Origin: JAHECW01 sp964641415
GTDB taxonomy: Bacteria > Acidobacteriota > Thermoanaerobaculia > Thermoanaerobaculales > Sulfomarinibacteraceae
Assembly (NCBI GenBank): GCA_964641415.1
Contig: CAZXMW010000014.1
Location: 1 to 64,000, forward strand
Direction of reading: 5' to 3'
Length of the DNA stretch: 64,000 bases
In this document: positions 17,181-25,168 of the stretch, one piece after another
Position numbering within the stretch: position 1 is the stretch's first letter
Layout of the letters: every line of letters begins with the position of its first letter
Translations under genes and position numbers: made by a program
Notes under the pieces: generated by a model
Databases searched by the model: none
What the model saw: only the letters and a program-made list of their open reading frames with translations
What the model was told of the DNA's origin: nothing

Positions 17181-19532
17181 TCAGAAGGGAAAGACGAGGG
17201 GCAGCAGCGCGACGCTGACGCCGAGGACGATGAGCGACAGCGGCAGGCCGTGGATCAGGTAGTCGGTGAAGCGGTAGCCGCCGGGGCTCATGACCAGGAC
17301 GTTGGCCGGGTGCGACACCGGCGTCATGAAGCTGGCGGCGGCCGCGTAGGCGATCCCCATCACGAAGGGGTACGGCGAGACACCGAGACCGGCGGCGGTG
17401 GCGAGGGCGATCGGGGTCATGACGACCGCGTTGGCGGCGCTGGGGATGAACTGGTTGACGATCAGGGTCAGCGCCGTGATCCCGGCGAGAATCGCCGTCG
17501 GGCCCCACGGACCGACCGCCTCGACCACGGCGCCCGCAAGCAGGGCGGCGGCGCCGGTCTTGAGCATCGCCGCTCCCATGGGCAGCATGGTGGCGATGAG
17601 AAAAACCGCCCGCCACTCGATGGCCCGGTAGGCCTCGTCCATGGTCAAGCAGCCGGTCAGCACCATCAGCGCGGCGCCGGCAATGGCGGCGATGGAGATC
17701 GGCAGCCAGCCCGCGACCACGGCGGCGACCACACCGGCCGTGATCAGAGCCGCGAGCGGCGCCTTGTGCAGCCTGGGCATCTCCTGGACGTCGGCGGTGA
17801 GGACGACCAGGTCCTGCTCCTTCGCCAGGAGCTTGAACTTCTCGCGCGGCCCGTAGCACAGCAGGGCGTCGCCGAACTGCAGGGGGTGATCGCCGAGCCC
17901 GGTGCGGTACGGGCGGTCGCCGCGCCAGACGGCCAGCACCGAGATCCCGAAGCGCTCGCGGAAGCGAAGCTGACGCAGGGTCTTTCCGGCCAGGGTCGTG
18001 GACGGGGACAGCATGACCTCGACCAGGACCATCGGGCCGTGCTCGAGCTCCCGCAGGTCGAAGCGGGTGTCCCGTTCGACGATCAGTCCCTGGAGGCCGC
18101 GCAGCACCTCGAGGTCGCCGACGCGCCCGCCGACGATCAGCAGGTCGCCGGCACCGAGCTCGAGGAGGGGCTCGGGCATGCGGCAGGTCTCGCCCTCGCG
18201 CATGACGCTCAGCACCGAGATCCCGAAGGCGCCGGCCAGGCGGGCATCCTTGAGAGTCCGTCCGACCAGGCTCGAGCCCTCCGGGATGCGCACGAAGCGC
18301 AGTCGCTCCTCGAGATGGTAACGGTCGGCCTCAGCCGCGCCGAGGCGACGGTATCCAGGCTCATCCCGCAGCCCCTCGAGGCGATCCGCCGTTCCCTGCA
18401 CGAGCAGGCGGTCGCCGGGTTCGAACACGAACTCGTGCAGGTTGGTCCGGCGGACCTCCTCGCCACGCCGGACGGCCAGAACGTTCACCCCCAGCGTGTG
18501 CCGCGCGCCCATCTCGACCACCGTGCTGCCGCTGAAAACGGATTCCGGAGTGACGTCGAGCTCGGCGAGCCCGATCTGCTCGGAACTCAGGCGCGAGGCG
18601 GTGGGCAGATCCTCCTCGACGACCAGGCTCGGGCGGGAGCAGAGCTCGTCGATGACGTCGAGACGGCCGAGAACCAGGATCCGGTCGCCCGCCTCGAGCA
18701 CAAGATCGCGCTCGGGGGGATGGCGGCGGCCGCTGGGTCGTTCGACGCTCAAGACGCTGAGACCGAGCGCCCGGCCGAAGCGGCTCTCGGCCAGGGTCTT
18801 GCCGATCAGCGGGCTGTCGTCCGGGATGACGACCGCGGCCAGTCGCTCCTCGAGCCCGTAGAGCTCGCGGAGCCTCGGCTGGTCGTCGCCGTTCTGGTCC
18901 GACAGCGCCTGTGGGGTATGTCGCTCCGGAAGCAGCCGACGACCGATGACGAGCATGTACGCGATGGCGGCCACCGTGATCACCAGGCCGATCGGGGTGA
19001 AGTCGAACAGCGCCAGGGGGCGCATGCCGGCGTCGCGCAGGAAGCCGCTGACCACCAGGTTCGACGAGGTGCCGATGAGGGTCAGCATGCCGCCGAGCAG
19101 GGCGCCGTAGGACATCGGCAGCAGCAGCCGGGAGGCCGCGGTCCGGGTGCGGCGGGCGATGTCCATGGTCACGGGCAGGAACATGGCGGCGACACCGACG
19201 TTGTTCATGATCGCCGACAGCACCGAGGTGCTGCCCATGAGCACGGCGATCAGGCGCGCTTCGCCCTTGCCCGCCAGCCGCAGCACGTGGTTGCCGAGGG
19301 CCCTGGCGACGCCGGTTCGCGACAGCCCATCGGACAGGATGAACACCGCCCAGATGGTGACCACCGCAGGGTTTGAAAAGCCGGCGATGCCCTCCTCCGG
19401 GGTCACCAACCCGATCACGACCAGAGCCACCAGGACCAGCAGGCCGACCAGGTCGGCGCGCAAAATCTCGGTGACGAAGAGCACGATGGCGATGCCCAGG
19501 ATCGCGAAGGTGAGGATCATGTCAGCTGTCAC
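17181..19532 (-). CDS. SLC13-family permease with four RCK_C domains
   Basis: 783 residues from GTG at 19532, with GGGAGG upstream; a longer open frame to 19727 begins with non-membrane sequence and is not preferred. Transmembrane blocks lie at about 1-180 and 540-783, both of the ArsB/CitT ion-transporter type. Between them are four consecutive RCK_C (TrkA-C) units, each with an SxLxGxTL start and a GDxLLVxG end (for example LVGRTLKDARLAG). Two is the more usual number. The family carries sodium-coupled anions such as dicarboxylates or sulfate; substrate unknown here. It follows the BMC operon by about 240 bp on the same strand. Confidence 0.85.
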   Translation of the reverse strand: MTADMILTFAILGIAIVLFVTEILRADLVGLLVLVALVVIGLVTPEEGIAGFSNPAVVTIWAVFILSDGLSRTGVARALGNHVLRLAGKGEARLIAVLMGSTSVLSAIMNNVGVAAMFLPVTMDIARRTRTAASRLLLPMSYGALLGGMLTLIGTSSNLVVSGFLRDAGMRPLALFDFTPIGLVITVAAIAYMLVIGRRLLPERHTPQALSDQNGDDQPRLRELYGLEERLAAVVIPDDSPLIGKTLAESRFGRALGLSVLSVERPSGRRHPPERDLVLEAGDRILVLGRLDVIDELCSRPSLVVEEDLPTASRLSSEQIGLAELDVTPESVFSGSTVVEMGARHTLGVNVLAVRRGEEVRRTNLHEFVFEPGDRLLVQGTADRLEGLRDEPGYRRLGAAEADRYHLEERLRFVRIPEGSSLVGRTLKDARLAGAFGISVLSVMREGETCRMPEPLLELGAGDLLIVGGRVGDLEVLRGLQGLIVERDTRFDLRELEHGPMVLVEVMLSPSTTLAGKTLRQLRFRERFGISVLAVWRGDRPYRTGLGDHPLQFGDALLCYGPREKFKLLAKEQDLVVLTADVQEMPRLHKAPLAALITAGVVAAVVAGWLPISIAAIAGAALMVLTGCLTMDEAYRAIEWRAVFLIATMLPMGAAMLKTGAAALLAGAVVEAVGPWGPTAILAGITALTLIVNQFIPSAANAVVMTPIALATAAGLGVSPYPFVMGIAYAAAASFMTPVSHPANVLVMSPGGYRFTDYLIHGLPLSLIVLGVSVALLPLVFPF

Positions 19533-19769
19533 GGCGCGTCCACCCTCCCGGTCCGACCGGCGCAGCGTTGCCCTGCGTCGGGCAACAGCCATCGACCGCA
19601 GCGCGACGCCGGGTCGCTCGCCGGCAACTTTTCGTTCACCCGACGAGCATACTGGAGGCGAGGCCGCTGGAGAACACCGGAACGGCGCCGGCAGCGACCC
19701 CGGCACGGCATCCGCCACCCCCACCACCGACGGACACGACCGAACGGCCGCCCGAGGATTCCGCAGTGC

Positions 19770-20042
19770 TCAGCTCGCGAGGTCAACCCGGTCCACGACC
19801 CCGACGATCACGGTGCGGATGGGGGCGGAGGGGTCGCCCAGGACCTGACGGGCGCCGGTGCCCTCGTCGAGCACGAGCACGGTCTCGCCGGCGCCGGCGT
19901 TGACGACATCCATGGCTATGACCGAGCGGCCGGTCGGTTCGAGATCGAAATCGAGGAGGTCGACGAGCAGCAGCCGCCGGCCGGTGACGACGAAGTGGTG
20001 CACTGTCGAGACCACGGTGCCGACGACCCGTCCGATCATCAT
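19770..20042 (-). CDS. BMC vertex protein (EutN/CcmL, BMC-P)
   Basis: 90 residues, the full length of a EutN/CcmL domain. It begins MIGRVVGTVVST and ends with IVGVVDRVD, the typical first and last strands of the pentamer fold. BMC-P pentamers cap the twelve vertices of a microcompartment. It is the last gene of the BMC operon and its ATG overlaps the stop of the preceding BMC-P gene by 4 bp. It is one of three different BMC-P proteins here. Confidence 0.92.
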   Translation of the reverse strand: MMIGRVVGTVVSTVHHFVVTGRRLLLVDLLDFDLEPTGRSVIAMDVVNAGAGETVLVLDEGTGARQVLGDPSAPIRTVIVGVVDRVDLAS

Positions 20043-20317
20043 GGCGAGGCCTCGTCGACCTCGTCGGCGATACCGACGACGGCGTGGTCGACCGGAACGA
20101 AGGTGTCGGGCAGGGTCAGCGCCGCCTCCCGGCTCGCCACGTAGTAGACGAGCTCGTCGGGGCCCGCCGTGGCGACCGCGTCGGCGGCGACCACGGCCCC
20201 GCCGCGCGGCTCGAGGTCCCGGCCGAGGGGCTGGAGAATCAGCAGCCGGACCCCCTCGAGCCCCGGGGTGATGGTGGTCGCGACCACGGTTCCGATCACT
20301 CGAGCCAGGTGCATCAC
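20039..20317 (-). CDS. BMC vertex protein (EutN/CcmL, BMC-P)
   Basis: 92 residues. It has the EutN/CcmL pattern: LARVIGTVVATTITPGLEG at the start, LLILQPLG, GAVVAADAVATAGPDELV, and DHAVVGIADEVD at the end. It is coupled to both neighbours by 4-bp ATGA overlaps (BMC-T before, BMC-P after). The sequence is clearly diverged from the other two BMC-P copies, so the three are not a recent duplication. Confidence 0.92.
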   Translation of the reverse strand: MMHLARVIGTVVATTITPGLEGVRLLILQPLGRDLEPRGGAVVAADAVATAGPDELVYYVASREAALTLPDTFVPVDHAVVGIADEVDEASP

Positions 20318-20916
20318 GCCTCCGCTGTTTCGAGGCGGCGCCAGAACTCCGGCTCGGCCTCGAGATTCGCCAGCATCTCGGGGTGGAACTGAGGAATCAC
20401 CACCTCGGCGATGAGCGCGTCCGGCGAGCCGAGCCCCGCCACCGCAACCTCGACCGCGGCTTCGACCTCGGCGAGCGGACCAGAGAAGGCACAGTAGCCC
20501 TTGCCGCCGAGCCGGTCCGCCAGCCGAATCTCGACCAGCTTGACATCGGCGCCCTTGAGCCCCCGGTCGGCGGCGGCCACGACGGCGGCCGCGGTTCGGG
20601 TTTCGACCAGACCGAGGGCCTCGCCCGAGGCCCGGTCGCGCCGGCCGCGGAGCCGCGCGACGATCTCGGGGTGGACCGCCGGCAGGAAGATCTCGTCGAC
20701 CAGCGCGGCCCGACCCGCGTCGAGCCCGGCGGCGTAGGCCTCGTCGACCGACGCGACGTCGCCCGCGACGAGCACGAGGTAATGCCCGGGGTGGATGGTC
20801 CCGGCGTAGGCGACGGCCACCGGCGCGCGCTTGACCATTGCGTCTCCGGTGGCCACACCGACCGCGATGGAGCCGAGCTCGAGCAGGGCCAGGGCGGGCT
20901 GGTCGGCAAGCGTCAC
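20314..20916 (-). CDS. BMC-T trimeric shell protein (tandem BMC domains)
   Basis: 200 residues from a GTG overlapping the aldehyde dehydrogenase stop (GTGA). It contains two BMC folds: the first with LALLELGSIAVGVATGDAMV, the second with ALGLVETRTAAAVVAAADRG and KGYCAFSGPLAEVEAAVEV. By recollection it resembles the Haliangium BMC-T1 type (Hoch_5812). BMC-T pseudohexamers form larger, sometimes gated pores. Second of two BMC-T proteins in the operon. Confidence 0.9.
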   Translation of the reverse strand: MTLADQPALALLELGSIAVGVATGDAMVKRAPVAVAYAGTIHPGHYLVLVAGDVASVDEAYAAGLDAGRAALVDEIFLPAVHPEIVARLRGRRDRASGEALGLVETRTAAAVVAAADRGLKGADVKLVEIRLADRLGGKGYCAFSGPLAEVEAAVEVAVAGLGSPDALIAEVVIPQFHPEMLANLEAEPEFWRRLETAEA

Positions 20917-22352
20917 ACGATCCTCAGACCGCCCGCGATGGCGAGCCGGCGCTCGCGCGACAGGCTCCGCGGCCGGGTCAGACCCTCTCCGGTCGGGCTC
21001 GCGATGGAAAACGAGGTGAAGCCCTCGCCGCCGTCGCCGAGCCCGGCCAGGGTGGCGGCGTTGGCGACGAAGATGCTGACATCGATGATCCGAGCCATCC
21101 GCGTGATGGTGTCGACGTTGCGCGAGAAGATCGACGCGGTGTGGCCGCAACCGTGCTCGGCGCGGACCGCGAGCTCGATGGCCCGGTCGACGTCGGCGAC
21201 CCGGGCCACCGGCATCACCGGCATCATCTGCTCGGTCCAGATCAGGCTGTGGTCGACGGGGACGTCTGCCACCAGGAGCCGGATGTGGTCGGCATCGCGG
21301 ACCCCGATCGCGGCCAGGATCTCGCCGGCGTTTTGACCGATCCACTTCGGGTTGATCCTGCCGGGCGTGCCGTCGTGGGCCGCCTCGGTGAAGATCAGCC
21401 GTTCGACCTTCCTCAGCTCGTGCTCGGCGAGCACGTACGCGTTGCTTGAACGCATGGCATCGAGCAGCCGGTCGGCCACCGAGGCGACGACGAAGACCTC
21501 CTTCTCGTCGGTGCAGATGAGGTTGTTGTCGAACGACGCGCCGCGGACGATCTCGCGGCCCGCGAGCTCGAGATCCGCGGTGTCGTCGACCACCACCGGC
21601 GGGTTGCCGGGGCCGGCGAGGATGGCGCGCTTCGAGGTCCTGCGCGCCTCCTCGACCACCCCGGGGCCGCCGGTGACGAGCAGGATCCGCACCCCGTCGT
21701 GGTGCATCAGCGTCTGGGCCGATTCGATGGTCGGCTCAGGAATGGTGGCGACCAGGCCGACCGGACCGCCCGCGTCGGCGATGGCCGCGTTGATCAGCCC
21801 GATGGCGTGGACCGACACCCGCTTGGCGTTGGGGTGGACGTTGAACACGAGGCCGTTTCCCGCCGAGATCCCCGCGATGGTGTTGTTGATGATGGTGGCG
21901 GTCGGGTTGGTGGTCGGCGTGATGGCGCCGATGACCCCGAAGGGCGCCGGCTCGGTCAGAGTCAGACCGCGGTCGCCGGTCCAGGTCTGGGGCTCGAGAT
22001 CCTCGGGTCCGGGGGTCTTCTCGATCACCAGGAGGTTCTTCTTGACCTTGTCCTCGGCCCGCCCGAGACCGGTCTCCTCGCGGGCCATTTCGGCGAGCTC
22101 GACGGCGTGCTCCCGCATGACCTGGCGGACCCGGTCGACGACCCGGTGGCGGGCGTCGAGGCCGCAGGCGCGGTAGACCTCGAAGGCGGCCTGCGCCGCC
22201 GCCACCGCCGCGTCCACCGTCGGGTGGATGCCGCCGCCGACCGTCTCCGGGGCGGGACCGGGCGCCGGCGCCCGGCGGGCCTCGAGGTCACCGACTGTTC
22301 GCCTCACCTTGGCGATGATGGCCTGGATCTCGTGGTCGTTGATGGTTTTCAT
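20913..22352 (-). CDS. CoA-acylating aldehyde dehydrogenase (PduP/EutE type)
   Basis: 479 residues, the size of PduP/EutE. Catalytic Cys280 lies in NNLICTDEKEV, and the cofactor region includes FGVIGAITPTTNPTATI. It converts an aldehyde plus CoA and NAD+ to acyl-CoA. In this locus the aldehyde should be acetaldehyde from the DeoC reaction. The first ~22 residues (DHEIQAIIAKVRRTVG) form an amphipathic helix followed by a Pro/Ala-rich linker, as in encapsulation peptides that carry enzymes into the shell. No alcohol dehydrogenase or phosphotransacetylase gene is nearby, so NADH and CoA recycling must be encoded elsewhere. Confidence 0.93.
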   Translation of the reverse strand: MKTINDHEIQAIIAKVRRTVGDLEARRAPAPGPAPETVGGGIHPTVDAAVAAAQAAFEVYRACGLDARHRVVDRVRQVMREHAVELAEMAREETGLGRAEDKVKKNLLVIEKTPGPEDLEPQTWTGDRGLTLTEPAPFGVIGAITPTTNPTATIINNTIAGISAGNGLVFNVHPNAKRVSVHAIGLINAAIADAGGPVGLVATIPEPTIESAQTLMHHDGVRILLVTGGPGVVEEARRTSKRAILAGPGNPPVVVDDTADLELAGREIVRGASFDNNLICTDEKEVFVVASVADRLLDAMRSSNAYVLAEHELRKVERLIFTEAAHDGTPGRINPKWIGQNAGEILAAIGVRDADHIRLLVADVPVDHSLIWTEQMMPVMPVARVADVDRAIELAVRAEHGCGHTASIFSRNVDTITRMARIIDVSIFVANAATLAGLGDGGEGFTSFSIASPTGEGLTRPRSLSRERRLAIAGGLRIV

Positions 22353-22378
22353 TCACCCGTTCCAGGTTTCGGCCGTGG

Positions 22379-22432
22379 GGGTGCCAGGCAGACAACGTTG
22401 CTCGCGGCGAACAACGTTGGAGCCAGGCACCC
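22379..22432. repeat. REP-like hairpin within the BMC operon
   Basis: Inverted repeat between the BMC-P and aldehyde dehydrogenase genes: GGGTGCC-A-GGC pairs with GCC-A-GGCACCC, and CAACGTTG (22393-22400) pairs with an identical palindromic copy (22412-22419) around an 11-nt loop. The GTGCCAGGCA core resembles REP elements. No U-run follows, so it is not a simple terminator; it lies downstream of the BMC-P stop and before aldH in the transcript. Confidence 0.65.
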
Positions 22433-22467
22433 GCACTGACGCCCACATCGCGCTTCCCACCGGAACG

Positions 22468-22782
22468 TCAGCTGGCCCATTGGCTGTCGGCGGGGGTCTT
22501 GCGATAGCGGACCTCGCCGCCGACCTCCCAGCTGTCGACGATGGCCATCACGACCGCGTCGCACGGCCGGTCTCGGGTCAGCTCGGTCTGGCGCGCCGAC
22601 GAGCCCGACGCCCAGAGCACGACGTCGCCCTCACCGGCCCCGACGCTGTCGACCGCCACCACGTGGCCGCCGGTGTCGTCGCCGTCGAGGTCGAGGGCCC
22701 GCACCAGCAGGAAGGTCTGACCGGTGAGGCCCTCGTCCTTGCGGCTCGCGACCAGCGTGCCGGCGACCCTCCCGAGGAGCAT
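22468..22782 (-). CDS. BMC vertex protein (EutN/CcmL, BMC-P)
   Basis: 104 residues: a EutN/CcmL domain starting LLGRVAGTLVASRKDEGLTG and ending AIVDSWEVGG, plus a tail of about 12 residues. Its start overlaps the BMC-H stop by one base (TGATG). Third and longest BMC-P copy, separated from the other two by the aldehyde dehydrogenase and BMC-T genes. Confidence 0.92.
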   Translation of the reverse strand: MLLGRVAGTLVASRKDEGLTGQTFLLVRALDLDGDDTGGHVVAVDSVGAGEGDVVLWASGSSARQTELTRDRPCDAVVMAIVDSWEVGGEVRYRKTPADSQWAS

Positions 22783-23087
22783 CAGCCTTTCCGCTTGGTC
22801 GCCGCGGGCTCGCCACGGCCGAGAGGCAGCACCTGATCGATGTTGGTGTGGGGCCGGGCGATGACGTGGGTCGACACCACCTCGCCGACGTTCTGGGCGC
22901 CGCGCACGCCGGCCTCGATGGCGGCCTTGACCGCCGCGACGTCGCCGCGGACCACCGCGGTGACGTAGCCGCCGCCTGTCTTCTCGTACGAAACCAGCTC
23001 GACCTTGGCCGCCTTGACCATGGCGTCGGAGGCCTCGACCATGGCCGCGAACCCCCGCGTCTCGATCATCCCCAACGCTTCAGCCAT
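22782..23087 (-). CDS. BMC-H hexameric shell protein
   Basis: 101 residues, a single BMC domain of PduA/EutM/CcmK type: ALGMIETRGFAAMVEASDAM at the start, VELVSYEKTGGGYVTAVVRG in the middle and VVSTHVIARPHTNID at the end, followed by a short basic tail. It is the only BMC-H protein in the locus and so the likely main facet tile. A long perfect hairpin lies just upstream in the transcript, which may protect or mature the BMC-H message. Confidence 0.95.
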   Translation of the reverse strand: MAEALGMIETRGFAAMVEASDAMVKAAKVELVSYEKTGGGYVTAVVRGDVAAVKAAIEAGVRGAQNVGEVVSTHVIARPHTNIDQVLPLGRGEPAATKRKG

Positions 23088-23121
23088 AACAAACTCCCTT
23101 CAGACGTGTCCACGCTGCAGG

Positions 23122-23166
23122 CTCGATTTCCGGCGGTTTCGTGTGACGAAACCGCCGGAAATCGAG
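23122..23166. repeat. 21-bp perfect hairpin upstream of the BMC-H gene
   Basis: Positions 23122-23142 and 23146-23166 are perfectly complementary over 21 bp around a 3-nt loop (GTG). The core is TTTCCGGCGGTTTCG. It sits between the BMC-T stop (23174) and the BMC-H start (23087). No U-run follows on either strand, so an RNA-processing or stability element, or a small mobile palindrome, fits better than a terminator. Confidence 0.8.
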
Positions 23167-23173
23167 AAGTGAA

Positions 23174-23800
23174 TCAATCGCCTTCACGACCCGTGACCGA
23201 TTCGATCGCGTCGACCGCGGCGCGCCAGCCGACGTCGATGTCCTTCTCCTCGCCGCCGAGGTAGACCCGGCCCATGGAGCCGAAGGCCCGAACCTCGAGA
23301 ATGTTGACCTCGGCCGCCTTTTCGGCCTCGTTGGCGGCGAGCGCGGCGTAGGCCGCCGGTTCGACCTCCATGACATACATGGTCTGACCCGGGATGATCA
23401 TGTGGCCGTGCCGCATCCGGTTGATGAGCTGGACCTGGTGGTCGTCGAGGTGTCGGATGACCTGGCTCGACAGGATCTTCGGCTTGCGCCGCTCGTCCTC
23501 GGTGATCTCGAGCTCGGACAGCACCGCCGCTCCCGCCGCCCGGGTCTCCGCCTGGTCGTCGGAGTGGACCTCGAGCAGCCCATAGTAGCGCTCGACGATC
23601 TGCATCCCGGGCCGCACCCTGGTCGACTTGAGCGCGATGTCGGTCAGCCGGTTGATCTCGATCCCGGGCGAGATCTCGACGTAGAGGCAGGCGTCGCCGG
23701 CGAGGGGCAGGAAGCCCTGGGCGGTGGTGCCGAGAAAGGCCGCGTACTGCGGCTGCAGGTTGTCGAGAAAGACATACGACCGAAGGTCAATACGAGTCAC
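23174..23800 (-). CDS. BMC-T shell protein (Hoch_3341-like)
   Basis: 208 residues from GTG, with AAGGAGG upstream lying inside the end of deoC. The N-terminus RSYVFLDNLQPQYAAFLGTT and the middle GFLPLAGDACLYVEISPGIE, then NRMRHGHMIIPGQTMYVMEV and LAANEAEKAAEVN, match what I recall of the Haliangium ochraceum BMC-T3 protein Hoch_3341. Such proteins stack as double trimers with gated pores. It precedes the BMC-H gene. Confidence 0.85.
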   Translation of the reverse strand: MTRIDLRSYVFLDNLQPQYAAFLGTTAQGFLPLAGDACLYVEISPGIEINRLTDIALKSTRVRPGMQIVERYYGLLEVHSDDQAETRAAGAAVLSELEITEDERRKPKILSSQVIRHLDDHQVQLINRMRHGHMIIPGQTMYVMEVEPAAYAALAANEAEKAAEVNILEVRAFGSMGRVYLGGEEKDIDVGWRAAVDAIESVTGREGD

Positions 23801-24614
23801 CGGAACCTCCTTCGTCGCCGGACACGATACGGATCCCCGCCGACGCGCCGATGCGGTTGGCGCCGGCCGAGATCATGGCGCGGGCGTCGTCGGCGTTTCC
23901 GATCCCGCCGGCAGCCTTGACACCCATCTTCAAACCCACGGTCTCGCGCATGAGCGCGACGTCGAAGACCGTCGCACCGCCCGATCCGAAGCCGGTCGAG
24001 GTCTTGACGAAATCGGCGTGGGCGAGCTGGGCGAGCCGGCACGCCACGACCTTCTCCTCGTCGCTGAGGTAGCAGGCCTCGATGATGACCTTGTTGACCG
24101 CCCCGACCTCGCGGCAGGCGTCCGAGACGCCGGCAATGTCGCGCCGGACGAGCTCGTTGTCGCCGGTCTTGAGCGCGCCGATGTTGATCACCATGTCGAT
24201 CTCGCGGGCGCCGTCGCGGATCGCGCGCCGGGCCTCCATGGCCTTGATCTCGGGGACATTGGCGCCGAGGGGGAACCCCACGACCGAGGCCACCTTGACC
24301 TTCGAGTTTCGGAGGCGCTTCGCCGCTCTCGAGACCCACACCGGGTTGATACAGACCGCCGCGAAGCGGTACTGCACGGCCTCGTCGCACAGGGTGTCGA
24401 TCCGTTCGGGCGGCACGTCCGCCTTGAGGACCGTGTGGTCGATGTACCGCGCGAGGCCATCCGGCACGTCGGCGCCGGCGCCGCTGTAGCCGAGCCGGGC
24501 GGTGCCGTTGGCGACCGCCTCCGACGCGTTGTCGAGACCGAGGTCGGCGCCGCCCACCGCGAGGACGGACAGCACCTGCCGCGTCACCTCTTCGATGATC
24601 TGCGATCGTTCCAT
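23787..24614 (-). CDS. deoC: deoxyribose-phosphate aldolase with N-terminal targeting helix
   Basis: 275 residues. It cleaves 2-deoxyribose-5-phosphate to glyceraldehyde-3-phosphate and acetaldehyde. Active-site residues are intact: Schiff-base Lys204 in VKTSTGF, Lys233 in GVKAAGGIG and Asp140 in EIDMVINIG, matching E. coli Lys167, Lys201 and Asp102. About 50 extra residues precede the barrel: a helix (SQIIEEVTRQVLSVL) then a Gly/Ala-rich linker, the form of a BMC encapsulation peptide. The ATG is one base after the rpiB stop. Acetaldehyde would pass to the aldehyde dehydrogenase within the shell. Confidence 0.93.
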   Translation of the reverse strand: MERSQIIEEVTRQVLSVLAVGGADLGLDNASEAVANGTARLGYSGAGADVPDGLARYIDHTVLKADVPPERIDTLCDEAVQYRFAAVCINPVWVSRAAKRLRNSKVKVASVVGFPLGANVPEIKAMEARRAIRDGAREIDMVINIGALKTGDNELVRRDIAGVSDACREVGAVNKVIIEACYLSDEEKVVACRLAQLAHADFVKTSTGFGSGGATVFDVALMRETVGLKMGVKAAGGIGNADDARAMISAGANRIGASAGIRIVSGDEGGSGDSY

Positions 24615-24615
24615 C

Positions 24616-25164
24616 CTAGGGCTCTCCCAACTTCGACGCCGCGTAGCGCCGCTCGACCGCGGTGATCTTGGCCACCCGGTCGGCGTGCCGGCCCGGGCCC
24701 CACTCGGTGTCGAGCCAGACATCGACGATCTGCCTCGCCAGGGCGTCGCCGATGAGCCCGGCGCCGAGGGTCAACACGTTGGCGTGATTGTGCTCTCGGC
24801 TGTTGCGCGCCGAGGACAGGTCGTAGCACAGGGCCGCGCGAACCCCGGGCACCTTGTTGGCGACCATCGCCGAGCCGATGCCGGCGCCGTCGACGATGAT
24901 GCCCGCACTGCATGAGCCGTCGGCGACCCTCTTCGCGACGGCGTGGGCGAGGTCCGGGTAATCGACCGGGTCGGCGCTCGAGGTCCCGCAGTCGACCACC
25001 GAGCACCCGCGCGACTCGAGATGCGCCTTGAGCCGCTCCTTGAGCGTGAAGCCGCCGTGGTCGCAGCCGATCGCCACCGCGTCGCCCGGCTCGTCGCCGG
25101 CCCGGTCGAGCACCCGGTCCACCGCGGCCGTCACCAGCCGACGGATCTCCTGCTCGGTGGTCAC
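24616..25164 (-). CDS. rpiB: RpiB-family sugar-phosphate isomerase with N-terminal extension
   Basis: 182 residues against about 150 for RpiB. The fold is clear: AIGCDHGGFTLKERLKAHL, DYPDLAHAVA, ANKVPGVRAALCYD, SREHNHANVLTLGAG. Two features are odd. First, about 27 residues precede the core (EQEIRRLVTAAVDRVL), like an encapsulation helix. Second, the catalytic Cys of the usual ICGTGIG motif is Asp92 here (VDGAGIG), and the following Thr is Ala. Mycobacterial RpiB also lacks this Cys but uses Glu elsewhere. The reaction may still be a phosphopentose isomerisation, or a related aldose-ketose step; substrate uncertain. Confidence 0.85.
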   Translation of the reverse strand: MTTEQEIRRLVTAAVDRVLDRAGDEPGDAVAIGCDHGGFTLKERLKAHLESRGCSVVDCGTSSADPVDYPDLAHAVAKRVADGSCSAGIIVDGAGIGSAMVANKVPGVRAALCYDLSSARNSREHNHANVLTLGAGLIGDALARQIVDVWLDTEWGPGRHADRVAKITAVERRYAASKLGEP

Positions 25165-25168
25165 GGCG

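Noticed and set aside
17121..19376. 751-residue plus-strand frame opposite the SLC13 permease
   Set aside because: Gln/His/Arg-rich antisense translation; the permease on the minus strand explains the region.
19533..19727. Upstream extension of the SLC13 permease start
   Set aside because: The extra 65 residues are Pro/Arg/Ser-rich and lack a ribosome site; GTG at 19532 has GGGAGG and leads straight into TM1.
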